Shown: piece after piece, positions 22,803-29,866 of the stretch | How the letters are laid out: every line of letters begins with the position of its first letter | How positions within the stretch are numbered: the first letter of the stretch is position 1 | DNA from: DAOTZR01 sp034432595 | Lineage (GTDB): Bacteria; Chloroflexota; Anaerolineae; B4-G1; SLSP01 | DNA: 64,000 bases | Assembly (NCBI GenBank): GCA_034432595.1 | Contig: DAOUBT010000023.1 | Span: forward strand, 1 to 64,000 | Direction of reading: 5' to 3' | Program-made: the position numbers and the translations under genes | Notes under the pieces: model-generated | The model's input: the letters and a program-made list of their open reading frames with translations, nothing else | Database searches by the model: none | Told to the model about the DNA's origin: nothing

Positions 22803-25439
22803 ATGCAACGTCGGGTTGAGGTGCTGCGCTTCAAAGCCGGTCAGCGGACCACCGCCCCGCCCCCGGAAGTATTCTGGGAGCGGGCGCCTGCGGGCGTGCC
22901 GGAGGAGGCCGGCGAGGAGCTGCTCATCCTCGTGGACCTCGAACCCTACATTCCGCACCGCGCGCGCGAAGTCCGCACCATTGCCGAAGAAACCTACTGG
23001 ACGACAAGCGGCAGCATCACCGCGCGCATGCGCCGCGCCATCGCCGACGCTAACCGTTACCTGGTGCTGCACAACGCCGAAGTCATCGCGGACCTGCGGA
23101 CATTCGGCAGCATCTCCCTCATCGCCTTCCTGGGAGAAGAAACCTTTATCGGGCAGGCCGGACCGGGCAACACCCTCATCCACTACCCGCAGCAGCGCCT
23201 GATGGAACTCTTCCCCAAGCCGGGCCGCAGCATGACGCCCATTGGCGTGGCCGTGCCGCCCGTCATCCACATCAGCTACGCCACCCTGGAGCCGGGCTGT
23301 CAGGTAGTCCTCCTCACCAACTCCATCATGCAGACGCGCCTGGTGCCCGCCTGGGAGAACCTGTTAGCCGAGCAGGCCGCCGCACCGGAGCAGGATGTGT
23401 TTGCGCAGGATCTGGCGCAAAAGCAGGTCAGTGGCGGGGCGATTCATGTTTTATGTTTAGCGGATGAAGAGGAGGAGCCGGCGCGTCCCGCCGCCCGTAA
23501 GAAGATACACCTGCCGTGGCCACCGCAAGGGACGAAACGCGCCGCCGTCAAAGAAGGCCAGAGCGCCTTCAAGCCGCAGCCACCGCACGCGGTCCCCCTG
23601 CCGCGCGCCGAGGAGACTCCGCCCCCGCCGCCCGAAACGCCATCGCCTGAGCCTGTCAAGCCCTTAACCCTTGGCGCGGGCGTCCTGGCGAGCCTGTGGC
23701 AGCGCATCCGTCCCGCGCGCCCCGCCGCGGAAGTGGAAGCCGAAGAAGAGAACGAAGAGAACACAGAAGAGACCGTCATCTCAACAGCCGAACCCACCAT
23801 CCCATCTCCGCGCGCCGTGGATGAGCGTCCCGCCGCGTCCCCGCGCGCCGTGGAGGCATACCCTTCCGCCGTGGCCGCCACGCCGATGGGCGAAACGCCC
23901 GCTCCAGACGAAGCAGCCGCCTGGGAAGAGGAGTCCCCTCACGGCCTGGGCGCGCGCCTGCGCGATACGTTAGTCAGGCTGCGTCCATCGGCGCAGAGCA
24001 GCGCCCCGCCGGATACGGCGCCCATCCCGGAGGAAACAGGCGATGAAGAAGAGACCCGTCCCGGCCTGGGAGAACGGCTGCGGGAGCTATGGGCCAGGCG
24101 GCGCGCCTCTGCCGCGGAGGAAGACGCGCTGCCCACATCGGCAAACGGCGCGGTCCGTCCTGTACCACGCCCGAAAGCACCCCGCGCCGCGCGGCGACCC
24201 CTCGCGCAACGTGCGGGCCACGTCATCCAAAAAAGCCTGCGCCCCCTGCTGCCGGGACGGACGCCACGACCGCGCACGAGCGCCCCGCGCCCCGTCCCCG
24301 CCGAGACGCGCTGGCTCCCATGGCTGGCGTTGGGCCTGTTCCTGCTGGCCCTGCTCACCACCGGCCTGACGTATGCCGAGATGGGCGGAGCGCAACGCGC
24401 ACAGCAGCTCCTGAGCAAGGCGGAAGAGGCACGCACCCTGGCTTACACCCAACAGACGCCGGATAGCTGGCGTCAGGTGCAGAGTCTGGCCAATACGGTG
24501 CTGGTGCTGGACGCGAACAACAAACGCGCCCGCGAATTGTACGACGAGGCCACTCTGGCCCTGGATGCGCTGCAAAAAGCCGCTCTGCTGGCCCTGCAAC
24601 CGCTGCGCGAGCTGGGTAGCTCACCCCAGCCCCGGCGTTTGATCGCGACAAAAGACACGCTCTACTTGCTCGATCCGGGGACAGATTCGGTACAGGCGCT
24701 CGATGCGCGCGAGCCGGGCGCTGCACGCACCCTTCTCAAGCGCGGACAGAGCCTGAACGGGATGACGGTGCCGCATCTGGTGGACATCGCCTGGATGAAC
24801 GCCGTGCCGGATTTCCCGGATGGCGCTCTCTTCATCTACGGGGAAGGGGGAACGCTTTATATCTACGAGCCGACCGCAGGCCCGGAGGCCATCACGCAGC
24901 AGCGTCTGGAGGGCAACCTGCCCCCTGGATCCGTGACGATGTTCAGCCTGTGGGGAACGCGCCTGTATGTGGTGCAGCGACAAAGCAACGAATTGCTGCG
25001 CTATCAGCCCCTGAACGGGCTATACAACACGCAGCCGCGTCCTTATTTCGCTCCGGCCCTGACGCCGCCGCTGCAAAACGTGGTGGGGATGGCGTTGGAT
25101 GGGCGCCTGTACCTGCTCTTCGGGGATGGGACGCTGCGCGCTTATTACGAGGGGGCAGAAGATCCTTCCTTCAAAGTGGAAGGGCTGCCCGAAGCGAATT
25201 TCAAAGCCTCGATGCTGGCTTTAGATCCCGATCCGGCAGGGCCGATTTACCTGGCCGATCCGCGTCAGGAGTTCATCGTGGTGTTGGACCGTCGGGGCGC
25301 TTTCCGGCATCAGTTCCGCCTGCCGGGGCATCTGGGGCGCACGTTGGAGACGCTGTGCGTGACGCCGGATGGGAAGCAGGTGTATCTGGTGGCGGAAAAC
25401 AAGCTCTATCTCGCGCCGCTCCCAGATTTTGCTCAGTGA
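22803..25439 (+). CDS. Large membrane protein: PP2C-like domain, Pro/Glu-rich linker, TM helix, propeller-like C-terminus
   Basis: An 878-residue protein. Residues ~1-215 resemble a PP2C/SpoIIE-type phosphatase fold (FGSISLIAFLGEETFIGQAG, then GCQVVLLTNS), but the usual metal-binding Asp-Gly is replaced by Thr-Asn-Ser, so it is probably catalytically dead. Residues ~225-490 are low-complexity and rich in Pro, Ala, Glu and Arg. One helix (LPWLALGLFLLALLTTGLTY, ~500-520) crosses the membrane. A short coiled region follows, then ~270 residues of repeated beta-type segments (LYLLDPG, LFIYGEGGTLYIYEP, LYLLFGDGTL) that suggest a propeller outside the cell. It could relay an external signal inward. 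The exact function is unknown. Confidence 0.65.
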   Translation: MQRRVEVLRFKAGQRTTAPPPEVFWERAPAGVPEEAGEELLILVDLEPYIPHRAREVRTIAEETYWTTSGSITARMRRAIADANRYLVLHNAEVIADLRTFGSISLIAFLGEETFIGQAGPGNTLIHYPQQRLMELFPKPGRSMTPIGVAVPPVIHISYATLEPGCQVVLLTNSIMQTRLVPAWENLLAEQAAAPEQDVFAQDLAQKQVSGGAIHVLCLADEEEEPARPAARKKIHLPWPPQGTKRAAVKEGQSAFKPQPPHAVPLPRAEETPPPPPETPSPEPVKPLTLGAGVLASLWQRIRPARPAAEVEAEEENEENTEETVISTAEPTIPSPRAVDERPAASPRAVEAYPSAVAATPMGETPAPDEAAAWEEESPHGLGARLRDTLVRLRPSAQSSAPPDTAPIPEETGDEEETRPGLGERLRELWARRRASAAEEDALPTSANGAVRPVPRPKAPRAARRPLAQRAGHVIQKSLRPLLPGRTPRPRTSAPRPVPAETRWLPWLALGLFLLALLTTGLTYAEMGGAQRAQQLLSKAEEARTLAYTQQTPDSWRQVQSLANTVLVLDANNKRARELYDEATLALDALQKAALLALQPLRELGSSPQPRRLIATKDTLYLLDPGTDSVQALDAREPGAARTLLKRGQSLNGMTVPHLVDIAWMNAVPDFPDGALFIYGEGGTLYIYEPTAGPEAITQQRLEGNLPPGSVTMFSLWGTRLYVVQRQSNELLRYQPLNGLYNTQPRPYFAPALTPPLQNVVGMALDGRLYLLFGDGTLRAYYEGAEDPSFKVEGLPEANFKASMLALDPDPAGPIYLADPRQEFIVVLDRRGAFRHQFRLPGHLGRTLETLCVTPDGKQVYLVAENKLYLAPLPDFAQ

Positions 25440-25490
25440 AAACCGCGCCCGCGCCGGGCGCCTTATCATCACCTCGTCGAGGTCATCGTT

Positions 25491-26078
25491 ATGGAAACCT
25501 ACCGGACTTTTGTCGCCCTACCGCTCAGTAGCACGCTCAAACAGGAATTGCAGGCCCTGCAGACCACGCTGATGCGGCAATGTCCGCCGCAGAGCGTGCG
25601 CTGGGTCGCGCCCGAAGGGATGCACCTGACGTTATTCTTTTTAGGCGAGGTCGAAACGCGCCGCCTGCCGGAGATTAAAAACGCGCTGGAGCAGGTCGCG
25701 CGGGCCGGGCTGGGATGCACGTGTCGGGTTGGCGGATTGGGCGCGTTCCCCAATCTGCGCCGTCCGCGCGTGGTGTGGGTTGGCCTGGAGGAGGCCACGG
25801 GGACGTTGCGCGCGCTGCAGGAGGCCGTCAACGCCGCCCTGGAGGGGCTGGGGTTCACGCCGGAGGAGCGCGAGTTCAAGCCGCATCTCACGCTGGGACG
25901 GGTGACGAAGCAGGCCACCCCTGCGGAGCTGGAAGCCCTCGGTAAGGTGGTGGCGCGCACCACCACGCCCACCTGGCAGGAGCGCATCACGGAACTGGTT
26001 TTTTATCGCAGCGAGTTAAAACCCAATGGTGCGGTATATACGCCTTTAGCGCGGTGGACCCTGGGTGTCCACGAATAG
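25491..26078 (+). CDS. thpR: RNA 2',3'-cyclic phosphodiesterase (2'-5' RNA ligase family)
   Basis: A 195-residue 2H phosphoesterase. Both catalytic HxTL/HxTx motifs are visible: HLTLFFLGE at residues ~44-52 and HLTLGRV at ~132-138. The start MetGluThrTyrArgThrPheValAla is typical of ThpR. The family hydrolyses 2',3'-cyclic phosphates and can seal 2'-5' linkages in tRNA halves. RBS GAGG lies 9 nt upstream. It follows the large membrane protein by about 50 bp and may be co-transcribed. Confidence 0.88.
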   Translation: METYRTFVALPLSSTLKQELQALQTTLMRQCPPQSVRWVAPEGMHLTLFFLGEVETRRLPEIKNALEQVARAGLGCTCRVGGLGAFPNLRRPRVVWVGLEEATGTLRALQEAVNAALEGLGFTPEEREFKPHLTLGRVTKQATPAELEALGKVVARTTTPTWQERITELVFYRSELKPNGAVYTPLARWTLGVHE

Positions 26079-26123
26079 GGCGCATCCACGCAAAGCAACG
26101 CACCAACGCACCCCGGAATCGGG

Positions 26124-26360
26124 TTAGAGCGCATCTCCCAGCAGGATGCCGAGCAAGCCGATGATGACGCCCACGTGCAGGAAGAAGTCATCCTGCACCA
26201 GGAAGACGATCACCGGCCATTCCGGCAACCAGCGCAAGATGAGGTTAAGGAGTACCAATCCCGCCCCCACTAAGACGGGCAAGCCCTTGCGATGCGCCAG
26301 AAAATTACCCACGTCGCTGATCAGTTGTACCACCCGGGTTTGTTTTGTGGCAGGTGTCAT
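26124..26360 (-). CDS. Small two-helix membrane protein
   Basis: 78 residues, with two hydrophobic segments (~28-44 and ~48-75) separated by a short polar turn. No family is recognised. The start overlaps the pcp stop (ATGA), so it is translationally coupled to the peptidase gene. The N-terminal polar helix probably faces the cytoplasm. Confidence 0.6.
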   Translation of the reverse strand: MTPATKQTRVVQLISDVGNFLAHRKGLPVLVGAGLVLLNLILRWLPEWPVIVFLVQDDFFLHVGVIIGLLGILLGDAL

Positions 26361-26980
26361 GCCGAAGCCTCCATATCGTTCAGATAGACCAGCAGCCAGC
26401 GCACGCCGATTTCAATCACACGCAAATCCATGCTCGGAACAGGCTTATCGAGCGCAGCAACCTGTGCAGGCAGGGCGGGGACATGGATGAAGCCCACCCG
26501 CGGCATGGGAGAACGCTGCGCGGCCCAGTGCAGCGCCAGGTAAAACGCCTGATTGCACAGGTACGTCCCTGCCGTGTATGATAGCTCCGCCGGAATGCCC
26601 GTCGCGCGCAGATGTTCGACCCATTCGCGTGTAGGCAGGGTGGCAAAGTAAGCCGCCGGCCCATCGGGCAGAATGGGACGGTCACGGAGCTGCAATCCGG
26701 CGTTGTCCGGCACGCGGAAATCAAGCCAGTTGATGGCGACGCGCTCTATTGAAAATCCCGTGCGCCCGGTGGCCTGTCCCAGCATCAAGACCACGTCCGG
26801 GTTGAGCGTGTCGAGCAAGGCCGGCCATTCCTGTTGCAGACGCACGCTGTCCACCGCCAGCACCGCCGTCATCAGTTCCACCCCCAGCGGCGGATGCTCC
26901 ATCAACAGGGAGAGCACCTCCTCAGTGGGATTGACCTCCGCGCCATCAAAGGCCTCAAATCCAGTGACTAAAATTCGCAT
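26357..26980 (-). CDS. pcp: Pyroglutamyl-peptidase I
   Basis: A 207-residue C15 cysteine peptidase that removes N-terminal pyroglutamate from peptides. The start ILVTGFEAFDG is the family signature. Catalytic residues are visible as Glu in GFSIERVAINW (~79), Cys142 in AGTYLCNQAFY and His166 in VGFIHVP. The active form is a cytosolic tetramer. It is the first gene of a two-gene operon with a small membrane protein. RBS GAGGTGGG precedes the ATG. Confidence 0.9.
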   Translation of the reverse strand: MRILVTGFEAFDGAEVNPTEEVLSLLMEHPPLGVELMTAVLAVDSVRLQQEWPALLDTLNPDVVLMLGQATGRTGFSIERVAINWLDFRVPDNAGLQLRDRPILPDGPAAYFATLPTREWVEHLRATGIPAELSYTAGTYLCNQAFYLALHWAAQRSPMPRVGFIHVPALPAQVAALDKPVPSMDLRVIEIGVRWLLVYLNDMEASA

Positions 26981-27057
26981 CGCCCACCTCTACCCCGCCA
27001 GAATGGTCTTTGCCCCATCGCTCAGGATTAATCCCATGCCATGGTTCATCATGTCCC

Positions 27058-27078
27058 GGTCAGGCTGAGCAGCTACCA
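27058..27078 (+). repeat. Interspersed repeat, 3'-end fragment copy C
   Basis: Only the terminal GGTCAGGCTGAGCAGCTAC block of the ~150-bp family is present. The remainder of the 26981-27183 gap shows nothing recognisable. Confidence 0.4.
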
Positions 27079-27183
27079 CAACGGTTGATGGACGCCACGC
27101 CTTCAACCGATCCATCCGCAGGTTGTCCCTGTCCGCCCTCAAGCACCGGGCCACACTTCGATTGTACTCAAAATGCCCGAAAC

Positions 27184-27216
27184 GCAAAGCTCCCCGTTAT
27201 CCACGGGGAGCTTTGC
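27184..27216 (-). terminator. Stem-loop ending the glycerol operon
   Basis: A perfect 13-bp stem GCAAAGCTCCCCG / CGGGGAGCTTTGC with a 7-nt loop, 15 bp after the last stop codon (27232). The T-run on the minus strand is short (GTTTC), so termination efficiency is uncertain. Confidence 0.65.
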
Positions 27217-27231
27217 AAAACAGCGCTTTGT

Positions 27232-27552
27232 TTAACGCACAACCTGCCACGTCATCAGGACGCCATAGGCCACCAGCAGGACGCCCAACACAGTCAGACC
27301 GCGCTTGAGCCAGGTATCCGCGCGCTCGCTGATGGACATATCCAGAATGATGGAACGCACTCCCATCAGCGCATGGGAGACGACCACAATCAGCATCGCT
27401 GTTTCCAGAGCAAAAATGCCGGGATGCGAAAGGTACTCCACCACATCCTCGTAATAGCGCAAGCCCTCAGGCGCCACAAAGTGCTGCGTCACCATGTGCA
27501 CGCCCAACAAAACGAGCAACAAAGCACCAGTAATGGCCTGCCAGATCCACAT
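27232..27552 (-). CDS. SdhD-like membrane anchor subunit
   Basis: A 106-residue protein with three hydrophobic helices, typical of the small anchor of complex II. Helix I carries WQAITGALLLVLLGVHMVTQHF with a His in the position of a quinone- or heme-side ligand, and helix II has VVSHALMGVRSI, whose Ser-His matches the heme b ligand region of SdhD. Start at 27552 is chosen because GGAGGCGAGGC precedes it; a GTG 15 nt upstream is less likely. It is the last gene of the glycerol operon and pairs with the SdhC-like subunit just upstream. Confidence 0.75.
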   Translation of the reverse strand: MWIWQAITGALLLVLLGVHMVTQHFVAPEGLRYYEDVVEYLSHPGIFALETAMLIVVVSHALMGVRSIILDMSISERADTWLKRGLTVLGVLLVAYGVLMTWQVVR

Positions 27553-27563
27553 GCCTCGCCTCC

Positions 27564-27950
27564 TCACCCAATCGCCAGGATCCCCGCCACCATGATGGCG
27601 GTGAGCACCATGCTCAGAAGGAACGCGCCCCAGAAGAGCTGCGCCTGATATTTACTGCCCCAGCCAAGCCCCAAAATCGTCACGCGAATGCCGTTGATGG
27701 CATGATACACCAGCCCGAAAATCAACACCGCGTCGCCCACGACAAAAATGGGGTTCTTGACCAGCGTGATGAAGCTATCCCAGGCTTCGGGGCCGCGCGC
27801 CAGATTGCTGAGCATCGTCAAATGCAGGGCCAGATAAAACACAAGGCCGATAGCGGTGAGGCGCATGAGAATAAAGCCCAGGCCACCCTCGCGCCGACCG
27901 CGCCAATCAATCCAGTTCCAGATTTTCTGCCAGGTGGATTGCGTTTCCAT
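27564..27950 (-). CDS. SdhC-like membrane anchor subunit
   Basis: A 128-residue protein with three hydrophobic helices. RLTAIGLVFYLALHLTML (~29-46) carries Arg and His positions seen in the quinone/heme site of SdhC, and LVYHAINGIRV (~80-90) is the classic His-Ala-x-Asn-Gly-x-Arg pattern of the cytochrome b subunit. The long reading frame extends upstream, but the start at 27950 has GGGAGGCGAGC before it. It sits 13 nt after the FeS subunit gene. It would anchor the flavoprotein/FeS dimer and pass electrons to menaquinone. Confidence 0.85.
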   Translation of the reverse strand: METQSTWQKIWNWIDWRGRREGGLGFILMRLTAIGLVFYLALHLTMLSNLARGPEAWDSFITLVKNPIFVVGDAVLIFGLVYHAINGIRVTILGLGWGSKYQAQLFWGAFLLSMVLTAIMVAGILAIG

Positions 27951-27963
27951 GCTCGCCTCCCTT

Positions 27964-28635
27964 TTATTTCCCGGTGATGAAACGACGCCGCAGCCAACCG
28001 ATGGCGCGCGAGGGGTCCACGCTCGAAGGACAGACCTCGGTACACTCCATGGCCGAATGGCAGCGCCAGACGCCATGCGCTCCGCGGGCAATCTCGCAAG
28101 CTCCGGTAGCATCCACATCGCGTGGTTCCTCCAGCACGCGCGCTAAAGCGGCCAGGGGCGCCGGTCCCAGGTACTTAAGATTGCTCACGACGGGACAGGC
28201 CGACATGCACAGGCCACATTCGATGCAGTCCTCGAAGCGATTGCCCGGTTCCGGATTCGGCGCCAGCTCATCACTGCGCGAGTAGGGCAGCCCCATCTGA
28301 TCCATCTTCTGCAACAGCGGCTTCACATCCACTGCCAGATCGCCCACCCAGGGGAAGTTGCGCAACGGCTCCAGCGTTACCGTCGCGCCGTCGGGGAACT
28401 CGGCGATGGGCGTGATGCACATCAGGCGTTCGCGTCCGTTGATGCGCGCGCCGCACAAACCACAGGAAGCGTGATGGCAAGCGTGCCGGAAAATCAGGCT
28501 GTGATCCTGCTCACCAAACACCTGCGCCACGCCGTCAATGATGTTAGCTTCATCGTGCAATTCGACCTTGAAAATCTGATAGTAGCGGTTGCGGGTCGGG
28601 CTACCGCGCAAGATACGAAGATTCAATGTGCGCAT
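27964..28635 (-). CDS. SdhB/FrdB-like iron-sulfur subunit
   Basis: A 223-residue FeS protein of the complex II type. The [2Fe-2S] ligands lie in CHHASCGLCGARING (~53-67) with a later Cys in RLMC. The [4Fe-4S] motif is CIECGLCMSACP (~139-150), and the [3Fe-4S]/[4Fe-4S] ligands follow in WRCHSAMECTEVCP (~190-203). It is co-transcribed with a GlpA-like flavoprotein instead of SdhA, and with SdhC- and SdhD-like anchors. I infer it carries electrons from glycerol-3-phosphate to the membrane subunits. GGAGG RBS; spacing 10 nt to glpA-like. Confidence 0.88.
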   Translation of the reverse strand: MRTLNLRILRGSPTRNRYYQIFKVELHDEANIIDGVAQVFGEQDHSLIFRHACHHASCGLCGARINGRERLMCITPIAEFPDGATVTLEPLRNFPWVGDLAVDVKPLLQKMDQMGLPYSRSDELAPNPEPGNRFEDCIECGLCMSACPVVSNLKYLGPAPLAALARVLEEPRDVDATGACEIARGAHGVWRCHSAMECTEVCPSSVDPSRAIGWLRRRFITGK

Positions 28636-28645
28636 GATGTCCTCC

Positions 28646-29818
28646 CTACGAGCGATAGTAAGCGCGGTATGAGGCCAACGGAACTTCGCGCGTGCGGCAC
28701 GGCGTGGTTATGCCGGTAACGCCTGCCAGAATATCACCCAGCTTCTCAGCCATCGCGCGCGCCGTCGTCGTCTTGCCTCCCAAAATGGCGAAGAAACCTT
28801 CCGCGCCATCCGGAGCGTGATTGAAGCAATCGAAGCCGCGCGTCAACTCACGCCCTTCCACCTTGCCCCCGCCGACGGTCTTATCCAGCAGAGGGCGCGC
28901 CGCGGCAGAAATCCCGCGCAGCGGCGCTGTTGCAAAGCCCGGCACCAACAACTCGCCACAATCCAGCATCTGCTTAATCTGTTCCGGTGGGATGGGGATG
29001 TTATCCGGGTCCTGAATCACCCAGGATGTGGTGCCGATCACCGAGTTGCGGCGCTGCGGCACAATGATGTCGCCATCGCCGGGGCGGTTGAGGCGGTTGA
29101 TGACGAGCCGCGTCCAACGCTTATGCACCGCCACCATGATACCCGCCGTCGGCACCATCGCCACATGTTTGACCCCGGCCATCTGTGCAATCTTCGCGCC
29201 CCACGGCCCGCCCGCGTTGATGACAATATCCGCACCGAGCACCTTCTCCTTGCCGGACGAGCGATCGAGCACCTTCACGCCCGTGATGCTGCGTCCCGAC
29301 CAGACAAACTCCTTCACCTCGGTGTAAGGATACACCACTGCGCCGTTCAGCTTCGCCGTCGCCAGAAAAGCCATGCTGAAATGGAACGGGTCGAACACCC
29401 CATCCGGTACGCGCACCGCCGCCAGCAATTTGGGATTCAAGTTTGGCTCCAGCGCCAGCGCTTCCTTTGGGGTAAGCTTTTGCGTGGGGATACCGGCATG
29501 GGCGCATCCCTCCAGGAAGCGGTCGAGATACGTCAAATCCTCTTCCGTGATAGCGACAAACAACCCGCCATTGCGCTCCAGCAAATCCGGCATCAACTTG
29601 CGCATCAGCGCGTTCTCCTCCGCGCACTCCTGCGCCGCCTCCGGGTCGGTCATGGCGTAACGCCCGCCGGAGTGCAGCAGCCCGTGGTTGCGTCCCGTCG
29701 TCTCCGAAGCAATCTCGCCCCGCTCCACCACGGTAACGCGGTACCCACGCAAGACCAGGTCGTGCGCCACGGCGCAGCCGGTCGAACCGGCGCCGATGAT
29801 CAATGCGTGCACACTCAT
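28646..29818 (-). CDS. GlpA-like glycerol-3-phosphate dehydrogenase flavoprotein
   Basis: A 390-residue FAD enzyme closely resembling anaerobic G3P dehydrogenase subunit A. The FAD fold is IIGAGSTGCAVAHDLVLRG (~7-25). ETTGRNHGLLHSGGRYAMTD (~39-58) and VRVPDGVFDPFHF (~136-148) are hallmarks of GlpA, as is the late ILGGKTTTARAMAEKLGD. The protein ends soon after the conserved PCRTREVPL, so the C-terminal BFD-type [2Fe-2S] domain of canonical GlpA (~540 residues) is absent. No glpB or glpC gene is present; SdhB/C/D-like genes follow directly. It should oxidise G3P to DHAP and pass electrons to the FeS subunit. Confidence 0.82.
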   Translation of the reverse strand: MSVHALIIGAGSTGCAVAHDLVLRGYRVTVVERGEIASETTGRNHGLLHSGGRYAMTDPEAAQECAEENALMRKLMPDLLERNGGLFVAITEEDLTYLDRFLEGCAHAGIPTQKLTPKEALALEPNLNPKLLAAVRVPDGVFDPFHFSMAFLATAKLNGAVVYPYTEVKEFVWSGRSITGVKVLDRSSGKEKVLGADIVINAGGPWGAKIAQMAGVKHVAMVPTAGIMVAVHKRWTRLVINRLNRPGDGDIIVPQRRNSVIGTTSWVIQDPDNIPIPPEQIKQMLDCGELLVPGFATAPLRGISAAARPLLDKTVGGGKVEGRELTRGFDCFNHAPDGAEGFFAILGGKTTTARAMAEKLGDILAGVTGITTPCRTREVPLASYRAYYRS

Positions 29819-29866
29819 AAGACCTCCTTAAGTAGGATAAACTGCCCTTCAAGAGAACTACAAAAC

